From contig NC_087080.1 of NCBI RefSeq assembly GCF_026151205.1, positions 12,323,837 through 12,387,836 of the forward strand: a stretch of DNA of 64,000 nucleotides. The letters are read 5' to 3'. Made by a program: the position numbers and the translations under genes. Position 1 is the first letter of the stretch. Every line of letters starts with the position of its first letter. A model generated the notes under the pieces. It was not told the origin of the DNA. It saw nothing but the letters and a program-made list of their open reading frames with translations, and made no database searches. Source of the stretch: Bolinopsis microptera. Taxonomy: Eukaryota > Ctenophora > Tentaculata > Lobata > Bolinopsidae. This document shows, in pieces, positions 1 through 9,833 of this stretch.

Positions 1-290
1 AGCCGGAACTGGAGGCTGGAACTCTCGTGGAGGAGGTGGAGGTGGAAGAGGATTTGGAGGATCAGATGTCAGGGACAGTGGCTGGGGAGGAGGAGACAGG
101 TAAGATTGGTTTTACTGAGATTAAAATGCGCTCTTTTTAGAAATCGTATTGGCGATTCTAATAAAATTTACATTGTAAAGGTTAATCTGTAATGCCCAGC
201 TTCGCTACTGTAATTTATTATTTCAGTGGTAATACTGCTAGTGCCGGTTGGAATATGAACGATGGTCCTGCTAGTGACGAGCTTTGGTAG
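1..290 (+). CDS. 3' end of a glycine-rich protein, last two exons
   Basis: This is the C-terminal end of a gene that begins before the window. Exon 1..99 reads through a Gly/Arg/Trp-rich tract (for example GGWNSRGGGGGRGFGG) to a GT donor at 100. Exon 227..290 follows a TTTCAG acceptor, restores the frame, and ends in ...SDELW and a TAG at 288-290. RGG-like tails ending in acidic residues plus Trp are typical of RNA-binding proteins and DEAD-box helicases such as Vasa/DDX3 types. Too little is visible to choose among them. Confidence 0.6.
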
Positions 291-914
291 ATTAAGTACA
301 ATCTATAACCAACTTTAAAACTACAATTCAACCAACTTTAACTCTATAATATTGGTTCCCTACCAATATTGAACTATTATTGTTTCTGTACTTATTGTTT
401 TAGTACCGACATTACTCTGCTATTACCATCTACAGTTCTTCGGCTATAAATATAAACTCATTTGAGTGAACGTTGTTTTAGTCTAGAGGTTTTAGAAGGA
501 ATTCCTCTATTCTATAAGATGTTTGTTAATTTTTTAGTTGGTTCTATTCCTCAGTGTTACCATGGTAACTTGATGGGCATGTCCGTACTTGGCAGTGGAG
601 TAGTTATTAGTGACTTCTATAGTGACTTGCCGCTATTCAGTTACCAGTCTCACTGCTAGAGGTACTGGACCTGCTGACCCACCCCCTGATATCAGACTAA
701 TTAACTAGCCAGCTCCTTCCCCTCTCCTGGCTGGAAGTTTAATTTACTAATTAATTGATAATTAGTAACAATTCTGCTATTGATCGCCCTGCTTGTATAG
801 GGTACTGTAGCACACTAATTATCTAATGTCAATTAGTTAAAATAGTTACAAAAATAAATACTCAATGTGAGTGTTTCGACTTCTATTCGGTAGAGGTGTA
901 GAAGGAGATCTAAA
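291..914. other. 3' UTR or intergenic sequence
   Basis: AT-rich sequence after the glycine-rich gene. The small ORF at 462-659 has no recognisable domain, and no splice-linked coding segment was found. AATAAA-like hexamers near 850-860 could serve as the poly(A) signal of the upstream gene. Confidence 0.4.
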
Positions 915-1024
915 TTGGCGCACCGCCAGGTCCCTTAGGCGGCCTGTTGGCGTACCGCCAGGTCCCTTGGGCGATCTGTTGGCGCACTGCAAGTCCCTTA
1001 GGCGACCTGTTGGCGCTCTGCCAA
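915..1024. repeat. 32-bp tandem repeat, about 3.4 copies
   Basis: A unit of about 32 bp, beginning TTGGCGCACCGCCAGGTCCC, is repeated with small changes three times and then partially. It is GC-rich in an otherwise AT-rich flank. Confidence 0.75.
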
Positions 1025-1664
1025 ATAGTGGCTACTGAAATTAGTGTTTATCGGAGGCGTGCTGGTCATTAAGTTAAGGATCCGAGCTCTCCGCCTGGTC
1101 CCTTCGTAATTAATTAACTGATTAATTGATTACTAATTGCTGACTAGAGCTGTTGGCAGATCTCGAGAACTGGGGCCAGGCGAGGGGCTAATTAAAACTG
1201 GGGAACTAGATCCAACTTATGTCTCTGAGAACACTGATTGTTTAATAAATTAGGTCATTTTCGACCCATTTTCATCAATAACTGTAATTGTAATTCAACG
1301 TTTGATTATAATTTTTAACTTATTCTTTTTATTCCAAACATGTATTCTTGAGCGAGACTTTTTTACGTTATTGGAGTCAGCTAGATTTGAAACATCGGAC
1401 ACTACTTTTTATTGTTCATTAAAATGTAACATTTTTGGAATTGTCTATGTCAGATTATTTCTCTACTTAGATGCTGATTTGTACAGAATAGCAAGATACA
1501 AATCGTCCATCTGTTTAAGTTTTTTCAAAATCATTATTTTATACGAGCGTTTCAATTCTTTAAAGCAGTCAAGTAAGGCTAAATAGTAATAAAATTTGTG
1601 TATGCCGAGGTTGATTGTAAGCCAAGACTAGACGATTCTGTCGCTGAATATAATTGGAGGTATT

Positions 1665-1771
1665 TTTAACGGCTGATACTCTTAAAATATTTGTTTCCAA
1701 TATATATTAGACCGTCGACGAGTCCAACTCTGCGCGCGTCTTGGTACACGGTAGGTTATAAACATATAATT
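1665..1771 (+). repeat. Short dispersed element B, diverged copy
   Basis: This copy matches the elements at 54697-54792 and 58915-59010. It shares the ordered blocks TGATACTC, AAAATATTTGTT, ACCGTCGACGAGTCCAACTC and a GGTTATAAAC tail. It is more diverged than the other copies, and its target duplication is unclear. Confidence 0.65.
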
Positions 1772-1816
1772 CACCTACCCATGTGCTTTCGCGCAACTCC
1801 AAGGGTTCTGGTTAGA

Positions 1817-1900
1817 GCAAAACTTGACGGATGCCTTCGTCTAAATTTTTTCGAAGTAGCGCGCACAGCTTTCTTCTTGCCTGATCGGGTCAGTTCATTA
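1817..1900 (-). repeat. Short dispersed element F
   Basis: The block TTCGAAGTAGCGCGC with a flanking CTTTCTTCT stretch matches the reverse complement of sequences at 53640-53735 and 54420-54480. That gives three dispersed copies in the window. No coding capacity was seen. Confidence 0.5.
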
Positions 1901-2000
1901 ACAATGGACAAATCAAGTCATAGTTCGGCATGGTTTAGAATCTAAAACCTGTGTATTGCTTTTTCAGGTTTTCTCATGTCCTGTTTATGTATGTTTGTCT

Positions 2001-2090
2001 TACCTGGGGACCTCAGGCTATCATGTTCATAGACAAATAAATAAAGATTCGGCGGAATGACTGCAGACAGGCTTAGCGCGGCCCAGTAAA
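2001..2090 (+). repeat. Dispersed element E, copy 1
   Basis: The sequence from TTACCTGGGGACCTCAGGCT through GATTCGGCGGAATGAC recurs at 2393-2480 in the same orientation. It recurs inverted at about 22318-22412. Confidence 0.65.
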
Positions 2091-2100
2091 TACTAAATTT

Positions 2101-2228
2101 GTAGCGCGATGCACTACTGGGTCGCGCGCGCATCAAATAATGCTTCTCGCAACCACTTCGGTAGATCGGCGAGATGCACCACTGTGCCTCACCGAGCTGC
2201 GAAGGATTGACATCGTGAATCGTGAATC
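2101..2228 (+). mobile_element. SINE-like element A, copy 1, with TSD
   Basis: The element begins GTAGCGCGATGCACTACTGG and ends GACATCGTGAATC, with the last seven bases repeated once more as a tail. It is flanked by an 11-bp direct repeat, AAATACTAAAT (2088-2098 and 2229-2239). Two further copies with different flanking repeats lie at 21362-21517 and 54266-54397. Short length, no ORF, a repeated tail and variable target duplications fit a SINE. I do not see a clear tRNA-type A/B box pair. Confidence 0.75.
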
Positions 2229-2246
2229 AAATACTAAATGTTTGTC

Positions 2247-2356
2247 ATACGTTGTATGACCCGCCGCGCACGAGTGCGCGGCTCCCCCTGTATAGTAGAA
2301 ATTTATACATTATAGAAACTCTACAATAGTGAAACGACCGTGGGCAGTGGGGGTCA
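2247..2356 (-). repeat. Short dispersed element C, copy 1
   Basis: Reverse-complement match to the elements at 52624-52723 and 53785-53880. It contains the palindrome GTCATACGTTGTATGAC and the hairpin GCCGCGCACGAGTGCGCGGC. Confidence 0.65.
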
Positions 2357-2392
2357 CAAAAAACATTGTTTCAGACTCTTTAGGAATGTAAT

Positions 2393-2480
2393 TTTACCTG
2401 GGGACCTCAGGCTATCACGTTCATTAACATATGATATAGAGATTCGGCGGAATGACAGGCTGAGCGCGGCCCATGAGTAA
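2393..2480 (+). repeat. Dispersed element E, copy 2
   Basis: Direct copy of the 2001-2090 sequence, sharing TTACCTGGGGACCTCAGGCT, GATTCGGCGGAATGAC and GCGCGGCCCA. Confidence 0.65.
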
Positions 2481-2505
2481 ATGTAATTAGGAAAAATATC
2501 TTTTA

Positions 2506-3060
2506 ATTAAAGCCCAGCTCAAGCTTATTGTTAACAGTATCATCGTCTGCAAATTGGACTACTGTAATACTCTTTATTATGAAATTAGTGACAACCTCAT
2601 CCACCAACTTCAACTCGTTCAGAATGCTGCTGCTAAAGCTACAGTAGGACTAATTAAACATAATAATCTAAGAGACACTCTGAAAGACCTTAGCCTATGC
2701 CCTATTTGTTAAAGAATTCAATATAAGTTATTGCTTCTTGTCTATAAATGTCTTAAGTAAAGTACAATTTAAGTAAAATACAATTTGTATTTTCCACAGA
2801 AGAATCAATACATATTGAATTATAAATATACGATAATTTCATTAATAATCATTAAAAAATGCTTAAATGGTATGGGACCAGATTATTTAAGTAATATGTT
2901 TAAATATGCCAATTATAATCATTTTATCTATTTGACTGAACCTAGAGTACATAGACAGTATGGAGAAAGATCGCTTCAGAAAGTTTGCCCTAAATTATGG
3001 AATGAGTTGCCTCTTGAATGTCATTGGACTCTTTTAAAGTGTATCTGAAAAAGTTTTTTT
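2506..3060 (+). pseudogene. Decayed CR1-like non-LTR retrotransposon, RT C-terminus
   Basis: Translation in shifting frames gives the hallmark tail of CR1/Jockey-type reverse transcriptases. An early block reads LDYCNTLYYEI...LHQLQLVQNAAAKAT. Later come CPI(C)...YKLLLLVYKCL, GPDYLSNMF and PRVHRQYGERS...CPKLWNELPLE. Stops and shifts (for example near 2710) show it is dead. Only the 3' part of the ORF is present, as expected of 5'-truncated LINE insertions. Confidence 0.75.
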
Positions 3061-3533
3061 AACGTGCTTATGGTATTAATTAATCTAAACATTTTTTCAT
3101 CGTTTCTACTGTTAAGTGCATACCCTTTATCTTGTAATTTAGTGTATCAAGTCTTAACAATCTTTCCATGGTACAACCTAAATGTGAATTTCCAACCTAA
3201 ATGTGGACTGCTTTTCAGGTTTTCTTGTGTCCTGACATGTTTTCGTGGCACACCTGTGCATTTTAAGTTGTTGTACCACTATAATCTATAAGTTTAAATT
3301 ATTATTATTATTATATTTTGTTTGTTCACTATATTAATGAACAAATAAATTTCCCACACGCACACACACAATCCACGAACCCACACACTTTTTGGGATTA
3401 TTAGTATAGATCTTAACATATAATATTGTCATGTAGTCCTGGATCTGGAAACAATTTATTCCTGTTTTGATTTGCTTTATCCCTGTGTAGGAAGATGTTG
3501 CCGCAACCAGTAGGAATAACACACCATGGTAAC
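3061..3533. other. Intergenic sequence upstream of TMEM129
   Basis: AT-rich, with a short CA-dinucleotide run near 3358-3370. I see no coding exon. The promoter of TMEM129 should lie here, but no specific element is recognisable. Confidence 0.4.
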
Positions 3534-5161
3534 ATGATGGTGTCTGAATTTGCTCTAGCATCAATCGTATACTTTCTTGTTGTTCTTGGATTTGTAAGTT
3601 ACATCGACATGTTAATTTTCAGGTTTCTATCTTGTGATTAAATGGGATTGTTTAATATTTAGAAGGCATTGAGTATTCATTGTTCTGTTGTACAGACCAT
3701 TGATGTGTAGATAGGTAAATACACGATCTGAGAAAGTGAACCCTCTTCACCCATCTTAATAATTACATTCTCAGGTGTTTCCCCCTCCTGAGTTTTATGG
3801 GATTGGACTGACAGTGGAGTCTATGTTTCGCTCGTAAGTTGAATGTGTAGTATATACAGAGTGTAAATAAACAAATAATGATCTCATTAAATCAAGTTTA
3901 CTCAACCAAAGTCCAATCCTTGCTTAAAAATAAAGTTTATTGATGCATTTTAAAAATTGGGTATTTTAAAGATATAATAATTTGCCCAATTATTCCAGAA
4001 TGCTTGGTGATGAAGCAATGCATTTCACTGAATATCATATGCGACTAACATCAGGTACGGAACATGCCATGTTTGAACTGCCTGAGATTTTATTGTGTAG
4101 TTTCTTGAGAGTGTATTATAATTGTATTATTGGCAATATTTCATCTAATTGAATGAGAACATGAATTCACCATCCTGTCAATAAAATGTCTTTTTATTTA
4201 ATAACTAGTAGTGAATATTATGTAGTAATACCATGTTTATCATCAAAAGATAGCTTGACACTATCATTTTGCAGCTCGACTGTTGATGCACTGCTGGGTT
4301 ATTCCTAACTACTACTTGTGCTCAGCCATTATATTTGAAGTAGTTGAGCTGAATCTGACTTACTTGCTTCTCAGCAGCTCTCCTCTCATATTGGCGTGTA
4401 TTTTTTCATTTTACTGGTATTCTGGAGGCTCATGGAAAAACCACCCTCTAGCTAAAACCCTGGCAGCACATGCGTCTCACTCCCGCGACTGGGTCAACGT
4501 CTCAGATGCTCTAGCCACAGAATTCAGGAGAGTGGACAAGTTTGTGCATGGCAGAACCTGGGGTAAAGTCGTGGTCACTGACAACTGGATAATAAGATGT
4601 GGTCTCTATGTGATCAATGTTGCTTATCAACCTGACGTTCACATGTCAATACAGTCAACAACCGAGCACATCAATCCAGAAACTCGCCTCACCACACAGT
4701 TTATCAACATCAACGTCTCCTCTGTAAATGCTGCCTCGTCTGACTTTAGGATAAGACTCAATTCCACAGATTACAATGACCTTTGCAACAAGGTCTCTGG
4801 AACCATTCTTAATGTAAGAAATGTGGTTTTCCATGAAACACTGACTGAGAAATTTGAAGAAGCGTTTAAAGAAGAAGTCACTCAAAACGGGCTGTTTCAG
4901 ACAGACAGAGAAAGGGAGGAATGTATTGGATGTCTTTACGCCTTATCTGATGTTAAGATATCCAAGTTATGTGATGAGGCAAGTGTTGGGGACTGTAAGC
5001 ACTGTTTGTGTAGACCAATGTGGTGTATGAGATGCATGGCCAAGTGGTTTGCTAACAGACAAGACCAGAATAGCCCTGATAAATGGCTCTCGGGCAAGGC
5101 CCCCTGTCCTACTTGCCGCAGCAAGTTTTGTTTGAGAGATGTGCAGTTCATTGCGAGTTGA
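3534..5161 (+). CDS. TMEM129: TMEM129-like ER E3 ubiquitin-protein ligase
   Basis: Exons: 3534-3593, 3775-3833, 3999-4054 and 4275-5161, giving 353 aa (human about 362). Exon 1 begins MMVSEFALAS and is hydrophobic. It joins to FPPPEFYGIGLTVESMFRS, the family's conserved N-terminal block, and two more membrane segments follow. The large last exon carries HPLAKTLAAHA, TEFRRVDKF, VTDNWI and the C-terminal Cys-only RING (CIGC...C...CKHCLCRPMWCMRCMAKWF...CPTC). In the family this unusual RING works at the ER membrane in ER-associated degradation. I chose ATG 3534 because the upstream ATG at 3525 runs into TGA after two codons. AATAAA near 5763 may be the poly(A) signal. All phases agree and no key Cys is missing. 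Confidence 0.95.
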
Positions 5162-5949
5162 GAAGGTACATTGCGGTGTAGGCATACATCTGCATGGTGT
5201 TCATTATTGCTTATAGTGTTCTAGTTAGCTGTCTTGGAAACATTGCATTGTCCTCATAGTTAGCACTAACCTCCTTCAAAAGGTTTATTTTCATTGCATG
5301 GCAAAGAATGACACTTTGATGCTACAGTCGATTTTTTTATGAATGTGACGTCGTTTTAGGAATTTTAAAATTTTATACTCTTTAGAGTGATTAGGTAATT
5401 TTATATTGCATTGGGTACAGACAATGTAATTAATTAGATTAAATATAATGCTAGTCTTCATATGTATGGGGTATGTTAGATAATGACAATAATTTCTATT
5501 GTAATTTTGTTACTTAACAACGGTTGTAAAAATATCGATACCATTCTTAATGCTTGAAATCACATTTAAAATGTTTTGAATTTTAAATTTGAGAATGCAA
5601 AGATTAAACTTATTAAATTTTAGGGATTATTTCTAATAAGATTTTATAGTTTATTGATAGTTTCTGTTAATAACTCTTAAACAAATTACAACAGATCAGA
5701 TTGAAGTTCCGTTTTATTGTCCTGTCATTGACTTGCCAGCTGACACGATACCTTCACCTAGAAATAAAAGTTTTAAGAAGTAAATCTAGAAGTAACAAAT
5801 TATCTAAGATATTATTAGACTACTTATATTATTAGACTAACTAGATTCCAAACAATATATTTCGACAGCTCTTACTCGCATGTTGTATTTATAACACCAA
5901 GTTGGCAACTATTTTTCTGGATTATATTTCCTCAATAATAATCTAAATT
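5162..5949. other. TMEM129 3' UTR and intergenic sequence
   Basis: AT-rich sequence with no convincing coding segment. It separates TMEM129 from the convergent small minus-strand gene at 5950-7197. Confidence 0.4.
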
Positions 5950-7197
5950 TCAACAGTGGGCCCTTTCATTTTGGAAAAACGTTCTCAGAAATTGGAACTC
6001 AAAAGCTAAGAAAGTTAACTTTTAAGAAAAAAAAAGGTTTTAAATGATATGAAAGCAACTTAATTAATAAAGATAAAAACAAACCCATATTAGAGAAGGT
6101 CCCAGTGGTATAGGAGAGACCTCCCTTGGCTTTGTCCTCCACAGTGGATACTCCCCCACTTATAGCACCTGTAGTCATTGACAGCCTACCTCCCATCTTA
6201 GTCAGCAATCCTGTGATTTGATTTATTTGCGCACTGTTATTGACAGTCATAATATTAGTCATGTGGATATTACAGCTTTACAGGTATATTTCACAAATGT
6301 AATGATATGACTGTTGTAAGACGTTAACCTGTGTATTCAGGAGCCAATTCTTTGCACTCAGCCAGCAATGTCTTGCTTTCTTCAAGCTGCAGAATTAGGG
6401 GGGGGTCCAACTACATTTTTGTACATGGCCACCAGATTTTTGCCAAATGTACATGTACAAAAATGTACAAAATATGTTTTTTCCTGTTTTGCCACCAGAT
6501 TTTTGCCAAATGTACATGTACAAAAATGTACAAAAATGTACAAAATATGTTTTTTCCTGTTTTTCCTGTTCCGTTTCCAGGGATTTCCGATTTTTTGGAC
6601 ATTTATATTACCATAAATGTACATGGCCATCCGATTTTTGCCAAATGTACGCTAAATTAGTGTACAAAAATGTAGTTGGACCACCCCCCCCCCCCCCCCC
6701 CCAGAATTAAGTGCTATTGTTTCAGTTTCTCTTTCATAATCTAGTATCGGGTGAATAGCAGTTTATTGGTTGCAGAGGTCGCTAAATTATAATGACAATT
6801 TAAGTATCGAGTATTTCAATACTTTAAACTAAAAACTATGAATCAATATTAATTTGAGGTCATGTTTCTGTTGGTGATTTACTTAAAGTTCCGTTATTTT
6901 AACTTCTGTAAAATCTCGCATACGTGAATTATCTGCAACCCCAGGTTATAAAGCCAAATAATTCAATTAGAAGCAAAGGTTAACACTCTAATTGGACGAC
7001 GGAAGTTTAATGTGTCATAGTGGGTGACCGACAACTTCACCAATTTGACCCAGTAGTGCCGTCATAGTGGCCAACTGACGTAAACAATAAACATCTGCAA
7101 TTAGGTGTAGTACAAGCAACTGACTCACCAAGTCGCTGACTTTGTTTGCCAGTTTGTCGACACCTTTGTGAAGAGCTTTCCAGGATTTGGGGGCCAT
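5950..7197 (-). CDS. Small unidentified protein, about 102 aa, four exons
   Basis: Exons on the minus strand: 7129-7197 (MAPKSWKALHKGVDKLANKV), 6329-6386 (LEESKTLLAECKELAPEYT), 6085-6210 (LLTKMGGRLSMTTGAISGGV...) and tentatively 5950-6005. The first three join in phase. The last exon is less certain, since its donor partner is GTTTGT and the tail has no composition support. The protein is short, basic and amphipathic at the N-terminus, with a short acidic helix in exon 2. I do not recognise the family. A small transposon (6398-6702) sits 11 nt upstream of the exon-2 acceptor. Confidence 0.55.
6398..6702. mobile_element. MITE with G/C-run ends and 7-8 bp TSD
   Basis: The inverted ends are a G run then GTCCAACTACATTTTTGTAC on the left and GTACAAAAATGTAGTTGGAC then a C run on the right. 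The flanking duplication is (C)AGAATTA at 6390-6397 and 6702-6709, where the C is ambiguous with the C run. The interior holds repeated TTTTTGCCAAATGTACATGT blocks and no coding capacity. The 8-bp duplication would suit a hAT-type element. It lies inside intron 1 of the minus-strand gene at 5950-7197. Confidence 0.7.
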
Positions 7198-7747
7198 GTT
7201 GAAAAAGAGGAGATGAAACGTTAACAGTATGTGACAAATAGAAAGCATAATAACTATACCGAGATCCATGTCTTGAGGCAGAGTTGAGGTCTTGAAATAA
7301 TGTTATTGTTGCACTTTCTATAATATATTATATAAGAGATGGGCATTAAGAGTTCCTTCACTGAAGTAGCAATATTAAACTTAATTAATTAAATGCAATG
7401 TGTCTGACACATCAAGGCCCACTTACTATGGTGATACTCGTTACTGAAGTTCCTCTTGCATCTTGACTAGTTTGGGGAGGCATGACTGGAGTCAGAGTTC
7501 AGCATTAGCTCTTAACATCTTGATCTATGAATTTTGCTACTCATTAACATAACGTCCTTTAAGAAATGATGTAGTAAATAACAACAGACAATATACTGAA
7601 CTCAAAAAAAGGACTGAATCACAAATCCAAACCACGTGAACACATGTGGCAAGAGTTATTTTTCATATTGAGAGTATCTCGAAGACTGATGCCCCTATTT
7701 CACATATAAAACAACTATTTGTCACTGTGTGCAGCAGTCTATAAGTT

Positions 7748-8550
7748 TCACACGTGTTCACGAGGCTCCTCAACAGAGTCTAGATTACTGTCCCTACTCA
7801 GCGCGCTGTTCCCACTGGTAACGTGCACCGCCTCTTCGTCAGCGACGTGGTGGGTCATGTCCGCTGCTAACCTCTTTCTCCTCATCTCCAGCAGGATGTG
7901 TGTACTGTTATCTGGTCCTGGTGCGTTAGTCAATGTTATTACTGCTTCTACTACATTGGGAAATACAGACCACAAGGTTATGGTAATCTTATGAACAAGT
8001 ACAAACCCATGGCGTACGCAATGTAACAACAGCTATCCGGTCTTGGCTCACAAATATTATACCTGAGTAGTCCCATATTGCGTCTGTGTTCCCCCCGTAC
8101 CCTCCGTAAGAGTGACCCTCGGTCGGTTCTCTGAAATATTTGCTGAATCAGAAAACTAGGTTCCTGTTATCACTCACGTCACCTAGATTTAGCAACCGAG
8201 TAATCTAGTGACCGAGTAATCTAGTGACTAAATGACTAATTAACCCAGTTACTTAGTTATCTAATTACCTAGTGAATAAATCACCTAGTTACTGAATAAC
8301 TTAGTAACTTAGTAACTGAGTATTACTCAGGGGGGGTAATACTCAAGTGAGTAACTGAGTAAATAAATAATTATTCACCTGGATGGATCGTATCTAACAA
8401 CAGTAGAACCCTTGTTCTTATTACTACAGAGACACATGATGAGCAAGATGAACCCCACAATAACAACACCCACTAACACTGGTATAACAACACCCGACAT
8501 ACTAACAATACGTGTAACAACACACTCCTGGTCCTGTGTGTAAACTTCAC
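7748..8550 (-). CDS. Small single-pass membrane protein, possibly partial at 5' end
   Basis: Minus-strand exons: 8379-8550, 8063-8130 and 7748-7917, all in phase, stop at 7748. From ATG 8500 the product is 119 aa: MSGVVIPVLVGVVIVGFILL then IMCLCSNKNKG, that is, one membrane helix followed by a Lys and Cys stop-transfer. A Gly/Tyr patch (GHSYGGYGGN) and a charged tail ending EEPREHV follow. The reading frame stays open upstream of this ATG to the acceptor at 8551, so earlier exons with an ectodomain may exist. None was found before the Helitron at 8744. The orientation would be N-out/C-in. No family recognised. Confidence 0.6.
8170..8365. repeat. Degenerate AGTAACTNAGT-type repeats in an intron
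   Basis: A run of variants of CTAGTTACT/GAGTAATCTAGTGACC fills the intron between the first two exons of the 7748-8550 gene. Near its end an inverted pair GAGTATTACTCA and TAATACTCAAGTGAG flanks a seven-G run. Confidence 0.5.
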
Positions 8551-8715
8551 CTGTTAGTGTGTAAGTGCAGCATATGATGTAATGTCATGACGTGCACATA
8601 TTGTAATGTGGATCATATCTTTAAAGATGTTACCATTTTATCACATTTTACGAAATCAAATGTAACCATTTCATATCTTACCATATCACATGTTTATGTT
8701 TGGTTATGCTCCAAT

Positions 8716-8743
8716 CTTATTGTCTTGTCACTATATTGGTGTA
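8716..8743. repeat. 28-bp direct repeat flanking the Helitron, left copy
   Basis: Identical to 12773-12800. It begins CTTATTGTCTTG and ends TTGGTGTA, and it directly abuts the CTAG terminus of the Helitron. Confidence 0.85.
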
Positions 8744-9503
8744 CTAGTGTAACCCGGCCTTCGGCCGGGATTTCACTGCCGCAGTTAAAAAAGGGTAGAG
8801 TATTTACCCGCTTAGTCAAAATTCGCATTAGGTGAGCAATTTTATTCGGAGTGCCCTCACGTATCCAATAGTATTTAACTTAAATCAACAAATATAGGTT
8901 TATATGAAAGATAAATACTATTATAGTCTCAGCCGTTGGGATTCTGAGCCGTCGTTTACACTCCTTCTAGCCTGCCTGTTTTTAAAAATTATCGTCGAAT
9001 TTTTGATGCAAATAATCAGGAAACATATGTAGATTTGAAATTTATGTCGTACTGGCCTCGTCGAAATTTGAGTGGCACTAAAAGGAATGTGCTCCTCGAG
9101 CAGTAGTCGTTTTGTATGTAAATTGATCTGTCCTTCCAGTCAACTTCCTCCCCTCCCAACCAAATGTTTATTAAATTATTTAATTTGTATCAAAGTCTGA
9201 GGCTGGTGCTAACTCTGGCGCAAACTCTGGTGCAAACTTAAATAGTCTCAAACATAAAAGTAAAATATAAATCTCATCCATGCATTTTTAGTTCGGTGAT
9301 ATATATATAAATCTATTTATGATACTCAGCCCAATAGTTACCATAGGCTTTGGAAAAAGAAACGAAGCAGGAATTGCAATTCCCCTTTTATCAAATTCTA
9401 TTTCTGAAAGCCAAGGATCTACACCAGTTCCAGCTTATAGCTCAGTTATGCGGTACAGTAATATGGTACAAAATATGTTCTGCGACGTTAAATCTCAACT
9501 GTT

Positions 9504-9806
9504 TATTGCTACTGTGTTATAAAATTAATGAGATCAGTAACTGGCAAAAAGCAACTGTCACCTCTCATTGTATAATTGTTAAAATAGATAATAGTAAATT
9601 ACTGTTATTTGCTACTGTTCATTGCTACGGTGTTATAGAATTAATGAGAGTAACTGGCAAAAAGCAACTGTCACCTCTCATTGTATAATTGTTAATAAAT
9701 AATAGTAAATTACTGTTATTTGCTACTGTTTATTGCTACTGTGTTATAAAAAGATAAAATTAATGAGAGTAACTGGCAAAAAGCAACTGTCACCCCTCAT
9801 TCCATG
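9504..9806. repeat. Three tandem copies of a ~105-bp unit in the Helitron 3' region
   Basis: Each copy contains TTATTGCTACTGTGTTATA, AACTGGCAAAAAGCAACTGT and CACCTCTCATTG. The copies start near 9504, 9610 and 9718. They lie between the ORF stop and the 3' hairpin. Confidence 0.75.
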
Positions 9807-9833
9807 AGCTAAAAGTGCATATAAAGAGAAAAG

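Noticed and set aside
915..1024. CRISPR-like array
   Set aside because: Units are contiguous without unique spacers and the genome is eukaryotic; it is a plain tandem repeat.
6331..6710. Overlapping ORFs with KCTKMYKICFF-type repeats
   Set aside because: They lie inside the small MITE and its repeated TGTACAAAAATG blocks; no gene structure.
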